Translations under genes and position numbers: made by a program
DNA from: CAVUAF01 sp963739375
Lineage (GTDB): Bacteria; Acidobacteriota; Terriglobia; Terriglobales; Acidobacteriaceae
Direction of reading: 5' to 3'
Assembly (NCBI GenBank): GCA_963739375.1
Contig: CAVUAF010000020.1
Coordinates: 289,762 to 353,761, forward strand
DNA: 64,000 bases
In this document: piece by piece, positions 53,224 to 61,452 of the stretch
How the letters are laid out: each line of letters starts with the position of its first letter
How positions within the stretch are numbered: the stretch's first letter is position 1
Notes under the pieces: generated by a model
Told to the model about the DNA's origin: nothing
The model's database searches: none
What the model saw: only the letters and a program-made list of their open reading frames with translations

Positions 53224-56200
53224 CTACGGTTCAGGGACGTAGATCTCGGCGGTGGTGGTCCCGCCGAACAGCAGCGCCGTGCCATCGGGAAGGACGGTGA
53301 GGGATGGGACCCGACGCAGGTATTCACTACCACCGGTGGAAGCGAACGAGCGTGACGCGGGGCTGTAGAGTTCGGCCGAGCGATCGCCGCTACCACCGAC
53401 CAGCAATACCTTGCCGTTGGGCAGCAGCGCCGCGGCGTGGCGGGTGCGCGCCACGCTCATCGACCCGGCGATGGTGAACGTGTTGCTGACCGGGTCATAG
53501 ATCTCGCTGGTCGCCAGGGCGGTACCGCTGCTGGTCGTGCCGCCGGCAAACAGGATGGTGTGGTCCGGCAGCACCGTGGCCGTCGCGCCGATGCGTTCGG
53601 TCGTCATCGCAGGTCCGGCAGCAAAGGTGGCGGTCGACGGATCATAAAGCTCGGTGGCAGTGGTGGCAGCGCCTCCCGCAATCAACACCCTGCCGTTCGG
53701 CAGGAGCGTCGCCGTATGCTGGCTACGAGCGACGGCCATGCTGCCCGTGGGCGAAAATACGCCGGTCGCGGGGTCGTACAACTCCGCCGTGGCCAGAGAA
53801 GTCGACAGGGTATCTGAGCCGCCGGTGATCAGCACTTTGCCGGTGGGCAGCAGCGTTGCGCTATGGAAACCGCGCCTGCTGTTCATGTCGCCGGTCGGCG
53901 TGAATGTGCCCAAGACCGGGTCGTACAGCACGGCGGTCTTGGACAAGGCGGCGCCGGATCCCGCCAGACAGCAAATGATGTCGGCAAAACCGCCGGCGAG
54001 CAGCACGCGGCCATCAGGCAGCAGCGTCGCCGTGTGTTCAGAGCGATATGAGCTCGAAACGGCCGAAACGGCCGACAGGGTGCCGCTGCCAGGGTCGTAG
54101 ATCTGCGAGAAGCCGAGGGTGTCCGAATACCCGCCGAGCAGGAACACCAGCCCAGCAGGAAGCAACGTGGCCGTCGTCGTATCGACTGCGGAAATGTTCG
54201 CCACGGCACCGCGTGGCACGAAGTAACCGGCGTCGGCAACCGTAACCGTCGCGGCGGCGGTCAGCGCCGGCAACGCCGTGCTCACGGTCACCCTGTACGT
54301 CCCCGGCGTTGCCGGCGCGGTGAACACGCCGTTCTCGTCGATGCTGCCGCCGGGGGCGGTCCAGTTCACGGCCAGCGGCAGTTGACGCGTGAAGTTCCCG
54401 AATGTGGCGGTAACGGTGGCGGTAAACGTACGCTTCTCGCCGCGCGCCAGGACCTCGTTCGTCGGCGACAAAGGAATCGCCGTGAGCGCCGTTACATTTA
54501 CGGTCCACGTTGCGCTCTTCGTCGGGTCACCCACCGACGTCGCCACAACGTTGTACGTCCCCGGCGGCACTGCGGCTGTGTAGGTGTAGGGATACGTCTG
54601 GCATCCCAGCAGCGAGTCCGGATGGCCGGGCGCTATCAACGGGGTGTTCCAGGTGACGCGCTGGTCCGCGACACCCACAATCGTGACGTTCGCACAAATG
54701 CCCTGGACGATGGCCTGCTGCGGCATCGATGTCGGCAAAGAGCTGGCGATGGAAACGTTGTTCGAGGCGCTGGTCGGCGCACCCAGGGCCGTGACGAGCA
54801 TGGTGGCGCTCTTCGACGGGTCTTGCACGCTGGTGGCCGTCACATGGAAGGTGCCGGATGCGACCGAACAGGTGAAGAGCCCGTCGGGAGTGATACTGCC
54901 GCCCGATGTTTCCTGAACCGACCACGTCACCGCCGTGTTCACCGTGCCGTAAACCCCAGCGGCGAGCGCGAGGGCCCCGCCCAGGCAGTACATCGCCTGG
55001 TCCCCTCTGCCACTCACTGCGACCTCCGGCACATTCACCGTGGTGGTCGCGCTCAATGCCGGCGACGCCTGCGACGTGGCTACGATGTGAAACGTTCCCG
55101 CATGGTTCGGAGCGGTATAGAGGCCCGCCGCATCAATCGCGCCGCCGGTCGGCCCTTCCTGCACCGACCAGATAACGGGAACGGGTCCGCCAGCGTTGGC
55201 GCCTTGCAGCACGGCGGTGAAGCGGCGTGTGCCCCCTTGTGGAATGGCGGCCGTGGAGTAGGCCGATATCTGGACCGCGGCATCGAGCACGGTGACGGTG
55301 GCGACCGACACCCGCGCCGGATTTACCTGGCTCGCCGCGACGATGTGGTATGTCCCCACCGCATTCGGCGCGGTGTACTGTCCGCTCGAACTGATGGCGC
55401 CGCCGGTGCTGCCCTCCTGCACCGACCAGGAGACGTTGTGGTTGACGGTACCGGTGACGGCGGCGCTGAAACTCTGTGTCTGGCCGCGCAATAGCGCCGC
55501 GGTATCCGGTGCGACCGAGACCGCCACATCGGGCACCGTAACTGCCACGCTCGCCGCTCGCGCGGGATTCCCCTGGCTGGTAGCAACCACGTGGAAAGAA
55601 CCAGCGACGTTCGGGGCGACATATATCCCGGCGGCACTGATGGTCCCGCCCGTGCTCTCCTGCACCGACCAGGTCACGCCGGGGTTGACGTGTCCGGCGA
55701 CCGTCGCGCTGAATGTTTGGGTCGCGCCCTGGTCCAGCGCCATCGGTCCCGGCGCAACCGTTACCGTCACGTCCGGGATCATGACTGCTACATTGGCCGA
55801 CCGCGTGGGATTCCCTTGGCTGGTGGCGACCACGTGAAAGGTTCCGGCGACGTTCGGGGCGGTGTACAGACCCGCACTGGTGATGCTGCCGCCCGCGCTC
55901 TCCTGCACCGACCAAGTGACGCCGGAATTGACGTGTCCGGTGACCGTCGCGCTGAAGGTTTGGCTCGCGCCCTGATTTACAGCCGTCGGCCCCGGCGAAA
56001 CCACCACGCTCACGTCCGGCACCGTTACGCTCGCAACCGCGGTCTTCGAGCCATCGGCAACGCTGGTGGCTACGACATGAAATGTGCCGACAGCGTTCGG
56101 CGCCGTGTAGCGGCCGCCGGTGTCGATCGTGCCGCCGGCTGCGCCCTCCTGTACCGACCACGTCACTGCCGTGTTGCTGGTGTTGCTGACGGCCGCGGTG

Positions 56201-56403
56201 AACGTCTGTGTGGCACCCTGCAGCAGGTTCACCGTCGTCGGAGCGACGGATATAGAGACTGGGGGCGGCGCGGGCTGAGGTGGCGAACCGCCACCGCAAC
56301 CTGCCAGCACCAATAAGCAGCCGATGACAACAGCGACGAGACCAGGACGCAGCGGCCGCACGGGCAGCCTGTACACAGCGGCGGCAGTAGTCAGGGTCGT
56401 CAT
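53224..56403 (-). CDS. Lipoprotein with eight Ig-like repeats and a C-terminal Kelch propeller
   Basis: 1059 residues. Lipoprotein signal with lipobox VLAGC, then eight tandem bacterial Ig-like repeats of about 85 residues (QGATQTFSATV, VTWSVQE, GxYTAPN, GTFHVVATS) up to about 720. A Kelch-type beta-propeller of about seven blades follows (HTATLLPDGRVLLAGG, AELYDP, TGSM). Surface-displayed stalk plus propeller, possibly adhesion or carbohydrate binding; no catalytic motif. Repeats 2 and 3 are very alike, indicating recent internal duplication. A start nine codons upstream is also open. Single gene, convergent with nothing. Confidence 0.87.
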   Translation of the reverse strand: MTTLTTAAAVYRLPVRPLRPGLVAVVIGCLLVLAGCGGGSPPQPAPPPVSISVAPTTVNLLQGATQTFTAAVSNTSNTAVTWSVQEGAAGGTIDTGGRYTAPNAVGTFHVVATSVADGSKTAVASVTVPDVSVVVSPGPTAVNQGASQTFSATVTGHVNSGVTWSVQESAGGSITSAGLYTAPNVAGTFHVVATSQGNPTRSANVAVMIPDVTVTVAPGPMALDQGATQTFSATVAGHVNPGVTWSVQESTGGTISAAGIYVAPNVAGSFHVVATSQGNPARAASVAVTVPDVAVSVAPDTAALLRGQTQSFSAAVTGTVNHNVSWSVQEGSTGGAISSSGQYTAPNAVGTYHIVAASQVNPARVSVATVTVLDAAVQISAYSTAAIPQGGTRRFTAVLQGANAGGPVPVIWSVQEGPTGGAIDAAGLYTAPNHAGTFHIVATSQASPALSATTTVNVPEVAVSGRGDQAMYCLGGALALAAGVYGTVNTAVTWSVQETSGGSITPDGLFTCSVASGTFHVTATSVQDPSKSATMLVTALGAPTSASNNVSIASSLPTSMPQQAIVQGICANVTIVGVADQRVTWNTPLIAPGHPDSLLGCQTYPYTYTAAVPPGTYNVVATSVGDPTKSATWTVNVTALTAIPLSPTNEVLARGEKRTFTATVTATFGNFTRQLPLAVNWTAPGGSIDENGVFTAPATPGTYRVTVSTALPALTAAATVTVADAGYFVPRGAVANISAVDTTTATLLPAGLVFLLGGYSDTLGFSQIYDPGSGTLSAVSAVSSSYRSEHTATLLPDGRVLLAGGFADIICCLAGSGAALSKTAVLYDPVLGTFTPTGDMNSRRGFHSATLLPTGKVLITGGSDTLSTSLATAELYDPATGVFSPTGSMAVARSQHTATLLPNGRVLIAGGAATTATELYDPSTATFAAGPAMTTERIGATATVLPDHTILFAGGTTSSGTALATSEIYDPVSNTFTIAGSMSVARTRHAAALLPNGKVLLVGGSGDRSAELYSPASRSFASTGGSEYLRRVPSLTVLPDGTALLFGGTTTAEIYVPEP

Positions 56404-56568
56404 GGCAATGCTCCGGCCAGACAGATTCATTGTAACCGTGCTCCGTCACGTCCGGCGGGACTATGACGCTGCGCACAGACGCCTGTGATGGGCAGCTAAG
56501 TCAAGGCCTTGCACGACTATCAGGTTGCGCGGACTGCAGACTGAACGCAACTAAGGCGCGCGCGCTGG

Positions 56569-56850
56569 TCATTCCTCGATGAGGTAGTTCTCGTCAAGGG
56601 GCGGGGCGTCGAGGATGGCGAGCGCATCTTCCGCGTCACTTTTGCGAACTTGCAGGGCAGTACCTTCTGCGGCCCCGGACCGGTGCAGACCCGAGGAGAT
56701 GCGCATGGCGTGCTCGTCGCGCGCAAAGCACTCGATGTCGGCGGATTCCAGGAGCGCGCGGGCCAGCAGGTATTCGGCATGGCTGGCGAAGACACGAATG
56801 GTCACCAGTTCGTCGGCCGGCGGTTCGGGCTCGAAGCTCCAACGGGTCAT
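56569..56850 (-). CDS. DUF2007-like putative signal-transducing protein
   Basis: 93 residues. LVTIRVFASHAEYLLARALL, ESADIECFARDEHA and LQVRKSDAEDALAILD match the small DUF2007 fold, a ferredoxin-like domain of unknown role often encoded singly. The C-terminus is acidic (DENYLIEE). Function unknown. Confidence 0.75.
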   Translation of the reverse strand: MTRWSFEPEPPADELVTIRVFASHAEYLLARALLESADIECFARDEHAMRISSGLHRSGAAEGTALQVRKSDAEDALAILDAPPLDENYLIEE

Positions 56851-56920
56851 GGGTCCGGGACTTTCGCCTCGGGAAAGGCAACCAGTTTACGCCCGTGCGC
56901 CATAGGCCGCCATCCAGTGG

Positions 56921-56990
56921 GGATTTGTGATTTGTGATTTGCGATTTGTGATTTGCGATTTGTGATTGGTGATTGGTGATTTGTTATTGG
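56921..56990. repeat. Heptamer/octamer array, unit GATTTGT
   Basis: About nine 7-nt units of GATTTGT/GATTTGC/GATTGGT; reverse complement of the array at 28775-28811. Confidence 0.8.
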
Positions 56991-57099
56991 GCGTTTTTTT
57001 CTAGCGCCACCGCGGCGATGGCCCCGTTTCCGGGAAATGCCCAGCCGGCTTCCGCTGCGGGCGTACAATCCTGCTCACATTCCACCCAGGGAGGGCGCC

Positions 57100-57792
57100 A
57101 TGAAGGGTCCTTTCGCTATCTGTCCGCTTGGCAATTTTTCCACCGCTATCCCGCTTCGCGTAACCGTCAGGACCGTGCTGGCGACCATGGCTTTGGTGTG
57201 GCTTGCGGCCTTGCCGGTGGCGGGGCAAGCGAAGGCGCCGGCGACAGCGCCATCCGGCACGCCGCCGAGAGTGCTGGTCGCGGTCTTCCTGCACTCGCCG
57301 GATTTTCAGATGACGACCTCCGGCATGTTTCGCGGGCAGAAAGAGGTCATCCCGCTGGTGGATTACGACTTCGGCGCGGCGCTGGTGGACGAGGTCGTAG
57401 CACAACTCGCCAGCGACAAGCGCGCGACTTTTCGCGCCGCTACTGCCGAGGAAATCCGACTGCTCATACCCCAGCTGGGGAGCAAACAGCCCAGCGGATG
57501 GCCCGACGCGGTGGCCGCCGAGCGGATCATGGTCATCAGCGTGGCCGATTTTGGAGGCTTCTACCGTCCTGGGCTGCCGCGCAAACTCAATGTCACGGCA
57601 GGGGTTGTTCTCTATGACCGGCCGAGTGGGGGAAAGTTGTGGGACAAGGGGTACTACGAACAGCTGGGGATGCCCTCCTCGATCGCGGTGGCACAGCGCG
57701 ACTCGCAGGCGGGCCTCAAGGAAGGATTGAACAAACTCATCGAGAAACTCGCCGACAAAATCAAGAAGCGGGTGGCGGAATCCACCATTTGA
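57100..57792 (+). CDS. Secreted protein of unknown function
   Basis: 230 residues. Signal-anchor/signal peptide (residues 22-43; TVLATMALVWLAALPVAGQA), then a compact alpha/beta domain: RVLVAVFLHSPDF, DYDFGAALVDEVVAQLASDK, FRAATAEEIRLLIPQL, AAERIMVISVADFGGFYRPG, TAGVVLYDRPSGGKLWDKGY and a C-terminal amphipathic helix (LNKLIEKLADKIKKRV). The layout resembles periplasmic proteins that bind or sense lipoprotein partners, but no family is claimed. AGGGAGG precedes ATG 57100, with TACAAT at 57064-57069. Ten bases upstream of the PEGA gene, so the two are probably one operon. Confidence 0.75.
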   Translation: MKGPFAICPLGNFSTAIPLRVTVRTVLATMALVWLAALPVAGQAKAPATAPSGTPPRVLVAVFLHSPDFQMTTSGMFRGQKEVIPLVDYDFGAALVDEVVAQLASDKRATFRAATAEEIRLLIPQLGSKQPSGWPDAVAAERIMVISVADFGGFYRPGLPRKLNVTAGVVLYDRPSGGKLWDKGYYEQLGMPSSIAVAQRDSQAGLKEGLNKLIEKLADKIKKRVAESTI

Positions 57793-57802
57793 GGCAAGGC
57801 GT

Positions 57803-58483
57803 ATGAAGCGCTTCGGGATGCTCCCGCTGGCGACGTTAGCGCTCGCCGCGCTCATCACGGCGCAAGACCTTGGAACTTTCCGGCTGAAGACCGATGTCAC
57901 CGCAGTGACGGTTCTGATCGACGGCAAAGAGGTGGGCAGGACGCCGCTCACGTTGCCCAACCTCGCCGCCGGAGCGCACCAGGTGACGCTCTCCAAGGAC
58001 GGCTACGAGACCCAGCAGAAGGCGATCCAGATCGATGCGGGCGGCACCACGCGACTGTTTGTCGTGATGCGGCCCATGGCGTCGGCGCCGATGGCTGCGC
58101 CGGTGACGTTCCGCGGGGCGCATCAGCACGTGAGCGGTCACTGTATCGGTACCCTGCTCGTCACCCGCGACGCGGTGGAATTCAAGGCCGATGACGGCAA
58201 GGATGTGTTCTCCATCCCCATCGCCTCGATACGCAATATCAGCCGCTCCAGCGGCGAACGTATGGAGCGCATGCGCATCGAACATCCCGGGGACGAAGAA
58301 CGCAAACCGCTGGCCTGTCGCCTGGAAACCGCCGCGCGGGCCTATGGATTCTGGGCTTACGAAGGCGACGCCTCGGCCGCGGTTGATCCGCGGCAGGAAC
58401 AGGATGTCATCCAGTACCACATAGGCGCAAAAACGAGGGAACTGTTCACCCTGGTTTATAAACTGTGGTCCAACCGACACTGA
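57803..58483 (+). CDS. Secreted PEGA-domain protein
   Basis: 226 residues. Signal peptide (MLPLATLALAALITAQ), a PEGA domain (about 28-90; VLIDGKEVGRTPLTLPNLAA, VTLSKDGYE), and a C-terminal domain of about 125 residues (HQHVSGHCIGTLLVTRDAVE, FSIPIASIRNISRS) that looks like a PH-like beta barrel. PEGA domains occur in surface-layer and cell-wall-associated proteins. Second gene of a two-gene unit with the preceding secreted protein. Confidence 0.8.
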   Translation: MKRFGMLPLATLALAALITAQDLGTFRLKTDVTAVTVLIDGKEVGRTPLTLPNLAAGAHQVTLSKDGYETQQKAIQIDAGGTTRLFVVMRPMASAPMAAPVTFRGAHQHVSGHCIGTLLVTRDAVEFKADDGKDVFSIPIASIRNISRSSGERMERMRIEHPGDEERKPLACRLETAARAYGFWAYEGDASAAVDPRQEQDVIQYHIGAKTRELFTLVYKLWSNRH

Positions 58484-58601
58484 ACGTGACCGCGCCCAGC
58501 TCCGCACGCCCCCGCCGGTGGCCCGGCCCGGGCATCGCCCGTTTGTATAGCTAATCCCGTCAAGCTAAGGCCGGGGTGAGCTACGGCTGAGGTCCAATAG
58601 G

Positions 58602-58660
58602 GGTCCTTCGACTACGCGGCGGTTCCGCGCGCGGAATCGCCGCTCCGCTCAGGATGACAC
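58602..58660. repeat. REP-like element split by a 28-bp palindrome
   Basis: GGTCCTTCG ... CGCTCAGGATGACACC is the reverse-complement REP-like core. Its centre is replaced by GCGGCGGTTCCGCG/CGCGGAATCGCCGC (58616-58643), a palindrome with one mismatch. Confidence 0.6.
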
Positions 58661-58670
58661 CGCTCTTTGG

Positions 58671-58705
58671 ACTGAATGCTGAGTGCTGAATGCTGATTGC
58701 TGCTA
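58671..58705. repeat. Heptamer array, unit GCTGAAT
   Basis: Five 7-nt units (GCTGAAT, GCTGAGT, GCTGATT, GCTGCTA) that run into the apbC stop codon at 58703-58705. Confidence 0.75.
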
Positions 58706-59548
58706 CGTGATCTCCACCACGTCATCGGTCGCGGCCTGGATGGCGGCGACGCGCTCAATGACGCGCTGCGCCAGCTCGTAGAACGCCTGGGCGTGCGTGC
58801 CTTCGTGGCCGGCGATGGCGACCGGTTTGCCGGCATCGCCGCCTTCGCGAATGTCGGGATCGAGCGCCACGCTCCCCAGGAAGGGCACGCTGAACTGCTG
58901 CGCGGTGCGCTCGGCGCCGCCCTTGGAGAAGATGTCAACTTCGTGCTGGCAGTGCGGGCAGATGAAGTAGCTCATGTTCTCGACGATGCCCAGCAGGTCG
59001 ACGCGCACCTGGCGGAACATCTCGATGGCCTTGCGCGCATCCTGCAGCGCCACGTCGGAGGGGGTCGAGACCACGATGGCGCCGGTGAGCGGCACGGTCT
59101 GGACGAGCGAGAGCGCCACGTCGCCCGTGCCCGGCGGCAGATCGACCACCAGGTAATCCAGCTTCCCCCAGTCCACCTGGTGCAGGAACTGGCGGATCAT
59201 GGAGTGCAGCATGGGGCCGCGCCAGATGAGCGGGCGGTCGCCCGGGTTGATCAGGCCCACGGAAATCATGCGCACGCCATAGGCCTCGACGGGAACGATG
59301 CGGTTCTCGCCGCCCACCACGCGCGGGGTCTCGCTGGCGTTCATCATCAGCGGGACGTTGGGGCCGTAGACGTCGGCGTCGAGCAGCCCGACCGCGTGCC
59401 CCATGCGGGCGAGCGCGATGGCCAGGTTCACCGCGATGGTGGTCTTGCCGACCCCGCCTTTTCCCGAACCGACGGCCACGATGGCGCCGACTCCGGGCAG
59501 CGGTTGCGGGTTGTTCGTCTGCGGACCAGGGGGATGCGCGTGACTCAC
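58703..59548 (-). CDS. apbC: Mrp/ApbC-type P-loop iron-sulfur carrier ATPase
   Basis: 281 residues. VGSGKGGVGKTTIAVNLA is the deviant Walker A with signature Lys, LLDADVYGPNVP and VVDLPPGTGD are Mrp motifs, and CPHC near residue 198 is the CxxC that bridges a [4Fe-4S] cluster between two subunits. The N-terminal DUF59 domain found in many Mrp proteins is missing; a short Pro/Gln tail takes its place. Start GTG 59548 with GAGG six bases upstream. It transfers Fe-S clusters to apo-enzymes. Single gene. Confidence 0.94.
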   Translation of the reverse strand: MSHAHPPGPQTNNPQPLPGVGAIVAVGSGKGGVGKTTIAVNLAIALARMGHAVGLLDADVYGPNVPLMMNASETPRVVGGENRIVPVEAYGVRMISVGLINPGDRPLIWRGPMLHSMIRQFLHQVDWGKLDYLVVDLPPGTGDVALSLVQTVPLTGAIVVSTPSDVALQDARKAIEMFRQVRVDLLGIVENMSYFICPHCQHEVDIFSKGGAERTAQQFSVPFLGSVALDPDIREGGDAGKPVAIAGHEGTHAQAFYELAQRVIERVAAIQAATDDVVEIT

Positions 59549-59850
59549 GGGAACCTCGGCGGGAATGAGATGAAACCTTGATTATAGCGGGTGCCCGCCA
59601 GCGGCGGCTACGGACGCTCCGTGAGAGCAATACGGAATTTCGGTGAGAGCGGGCGAGAATCAGATGAGAGTAAGAACCATGACCCCTGGGAGCAGGCACA
59701 CCAAATCGCTAGCGTACGAGTACGCCGCGCGAGATGCCGGCACCGTTCGCTAGATTAAGAGTGGCGACCACGTTGTGGCAGACAGCCACCCGCGCAGAAA
59801 CTGGGCGATTCTGATGTAGACTTCTTCCGCGCGTGCTAGGAGAGAGTCGT
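59549..59850. other. 302-base spacer upstream of apbC and the HExxH gene
   Basis: Contains TATAAT for apbC (minus strand, 59586-59581) and AGGAGAG (59838-59844) for the downstream gene. The sequence becomes more AT-rich from about 59640 on. Nothing else is recognised. Confidence 0.55.
59581..59586 (-). promoter_or_regulatory. -10 box TATAAT (CGCTATAAT context) for apbC
   Basis: Perfect TATAAT in the context CCGCTATAATC, about 33 bases upstream of GTG 59548. No -35 match at the right distance. Confidence 0.5.
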
Positions 59851-60967
59851 ATGAGTGACGGTGAACTGGCCTCGTTGCGCTCCCGGATCAAGCTAATGGA
59901 AGACAAACTTGGAACAATACTCACGGCTAGCGAGCGGGCTCTACTTGTCACAGAGTTAAGTGAACTGAAGGAACGAGTGGCGCTCATAGGTCGTCCCTTG
60001 GAGCGCGGTGCGGTTGGCAATCCTGCAAAGGGAGCCGTCGAGTTTCATGGCGACGGCCGCGCGACCATCCACTTGGGGGAGAAGGCAGATTTTTCTACGT
60101 TGATCCACGAATCAGCGCACATTTTTCGACGGCACTTAGGCCCAGAAGACCTCCGACTCGCGGAAGCAGCGCTTGGTGTTACTGGCGGTTGGTGGGAGCG
60201 GCGGCACGAGGAGAGATTCGCGCGTGGCTTCGAGCGATACATGTGGGAAGGAGTTGCACCCAGCTCGGAACTTTCAGCCGGTGTTTTCACGCGCCAGGAC
60301 TTGGCTCAGGGAGACATATCCCACGCTGGAGCGAAGCCCTATCGATGTTGATCTCCCGCAAGACCTCCGCATCGTCTACTCACATCTTCTCAACGGGACG
60401 AAGCGGGAAAAGCCGTCCCTGAACGAACAAAGCTTGATGAGGCTGCTCGGGTTATCGAGCCTAGAAGACCTGAATCGGGTCTTGAGCGAACCAGACGACA
60501 CAAATCAATCGAGCTCCAACGAGTTTGCCTGCCAAGAGCCAGAGGTAGCGCAGCACGAGGGACTCAGCAGCGAACCGCTTAGCAAGTCTGACGGATTGAT
60601 ACATGAGCGCCGCCCAATCGACCACTGGAACCCTTGGGCGGATGCGCTTCTTGTTCTGACACTGATCTCGACGGGTCTTGTGCTCCTAGGAATCGGTCGA
60701 TGGCCCTACGGGTTCTACGTGTTTCTGCGACTGATCCTATGTCTCACGGCCGCAGTAGGCCTCTCAAGGGCTTTCGTTGAGAAAAGGGCGTTCTGGCTGT
60801 GGTTTTGTGGGGTCGCCGTAGTTTTGTACAACCCGATTCTGCCCGTCAAACTCGGTGACAAGGATCTCTGGATGCTCCTCAACGCTCTGACGTCAACATT
60901 CATGTGGATTGCGGCAGTAAGCACAACAAGAGGGCTTCGTCACGCTTTGCACAACAAGCGAAGTTGA
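59851..60967 (+). CDS. Zincin-like (HExxH) protein with C-terminal membrane helices; one frameshift
   Basis: Two overlapping frames join by removing one G at 60280-60281: ...APSSELSA then VFSRARTWLRETYPTLE. The joined 371-residue protein has a coiled-coil start (residues 5-45), then a domain with HLGEKADFSTLIHESAH (HExxH) and, about 35 residues on, RRHEERFARGFERYM, which supplies a second Glu as in gluzincins. This pattern occurs in large polyvalent proteins of phages and mobile elements (recognised by motif only). The C-terminal part has three or four membrane helices (about 265-355; LLVLTLISTGLVLLGIG, FVEKRAFWLWFCGVAVVLY). Lower GC than the neighbours suggests transfer. ATG 59851 has AGGAGAG upstream. 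Free of obvious partners. Confidence 0.6.
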
Positions 60968-61140
60968 TCTCCACCTTGACGAGGCGCATTTCCCAGCCGC
61001 CGAAAGTAGATCATTAGGCCCACGGGGGATGGCCAGGGCGCGAGCGCCCGATGACGCCCGGGGCGCCATGTATCATCGTGCCTTCGCCGTGCGCGCCGTA
61101 ACGCCGAGTCCCGCGCGGCATCTAAGGTCGTGGAGGAACG

Positions 61141-61428
61141 ATGCCCGAAACCAAGATCACTGTCCGCCGCAATGGCCCCTACCGCGTGGAAGCCGCGCTT
61201 GGCAGCGTCAAGCTGGTGGACGCCGACGGCCACGAGTGGGACCTGAGCGCCAAGCTCAAAGACGGCATGACCGCGTTCTCGCTCTGCCGCTGCGGGGCCA
61301 GCGCCAACAAGCCTTTCTGCGACGGCGCCCACAACAAGATTGGCTTCCAGGCCGCTGAAACCGCGGTCCCACCGGCCGGTGGTGGCCCCGGCTCTACGCC
61401 GACCGGCGGCGGCCCGCCGACGAGCTAG
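61141..61428 (+). CDS. CDGSH iron-sulfur domain protein
   Basis: 95 residues. CRCGASANKPFCDGAH fits C-x-C-x2-(S/T/A)-x3-P-x-C-D-G-x-H, the three-Cys-one-His ligand set of a [2Fe-2S] cluster. The N-terminal beta part (KITVRRNGPYRVEAAL, SVKLVDADGHEWDL) is also typical. A Gly/Pro-rich tail follows. Probably an electron-transfer or redox-sensing protein in the cytosol. It sits 24 bases before the glycosyltransferase gene. Confidence 0.9.
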   Translation: MPETKITVRRNGPYRVEAALGSVKLVDADGHEWDLSAKLKDGMTAFSLCRCGASANKPFCDGAHNKIGFQAAETAVPPAGGGPGSTPTGGGPPTS

Positions 61429-61452
61429 GCGGAGAGCGGACATCGCATCGCC

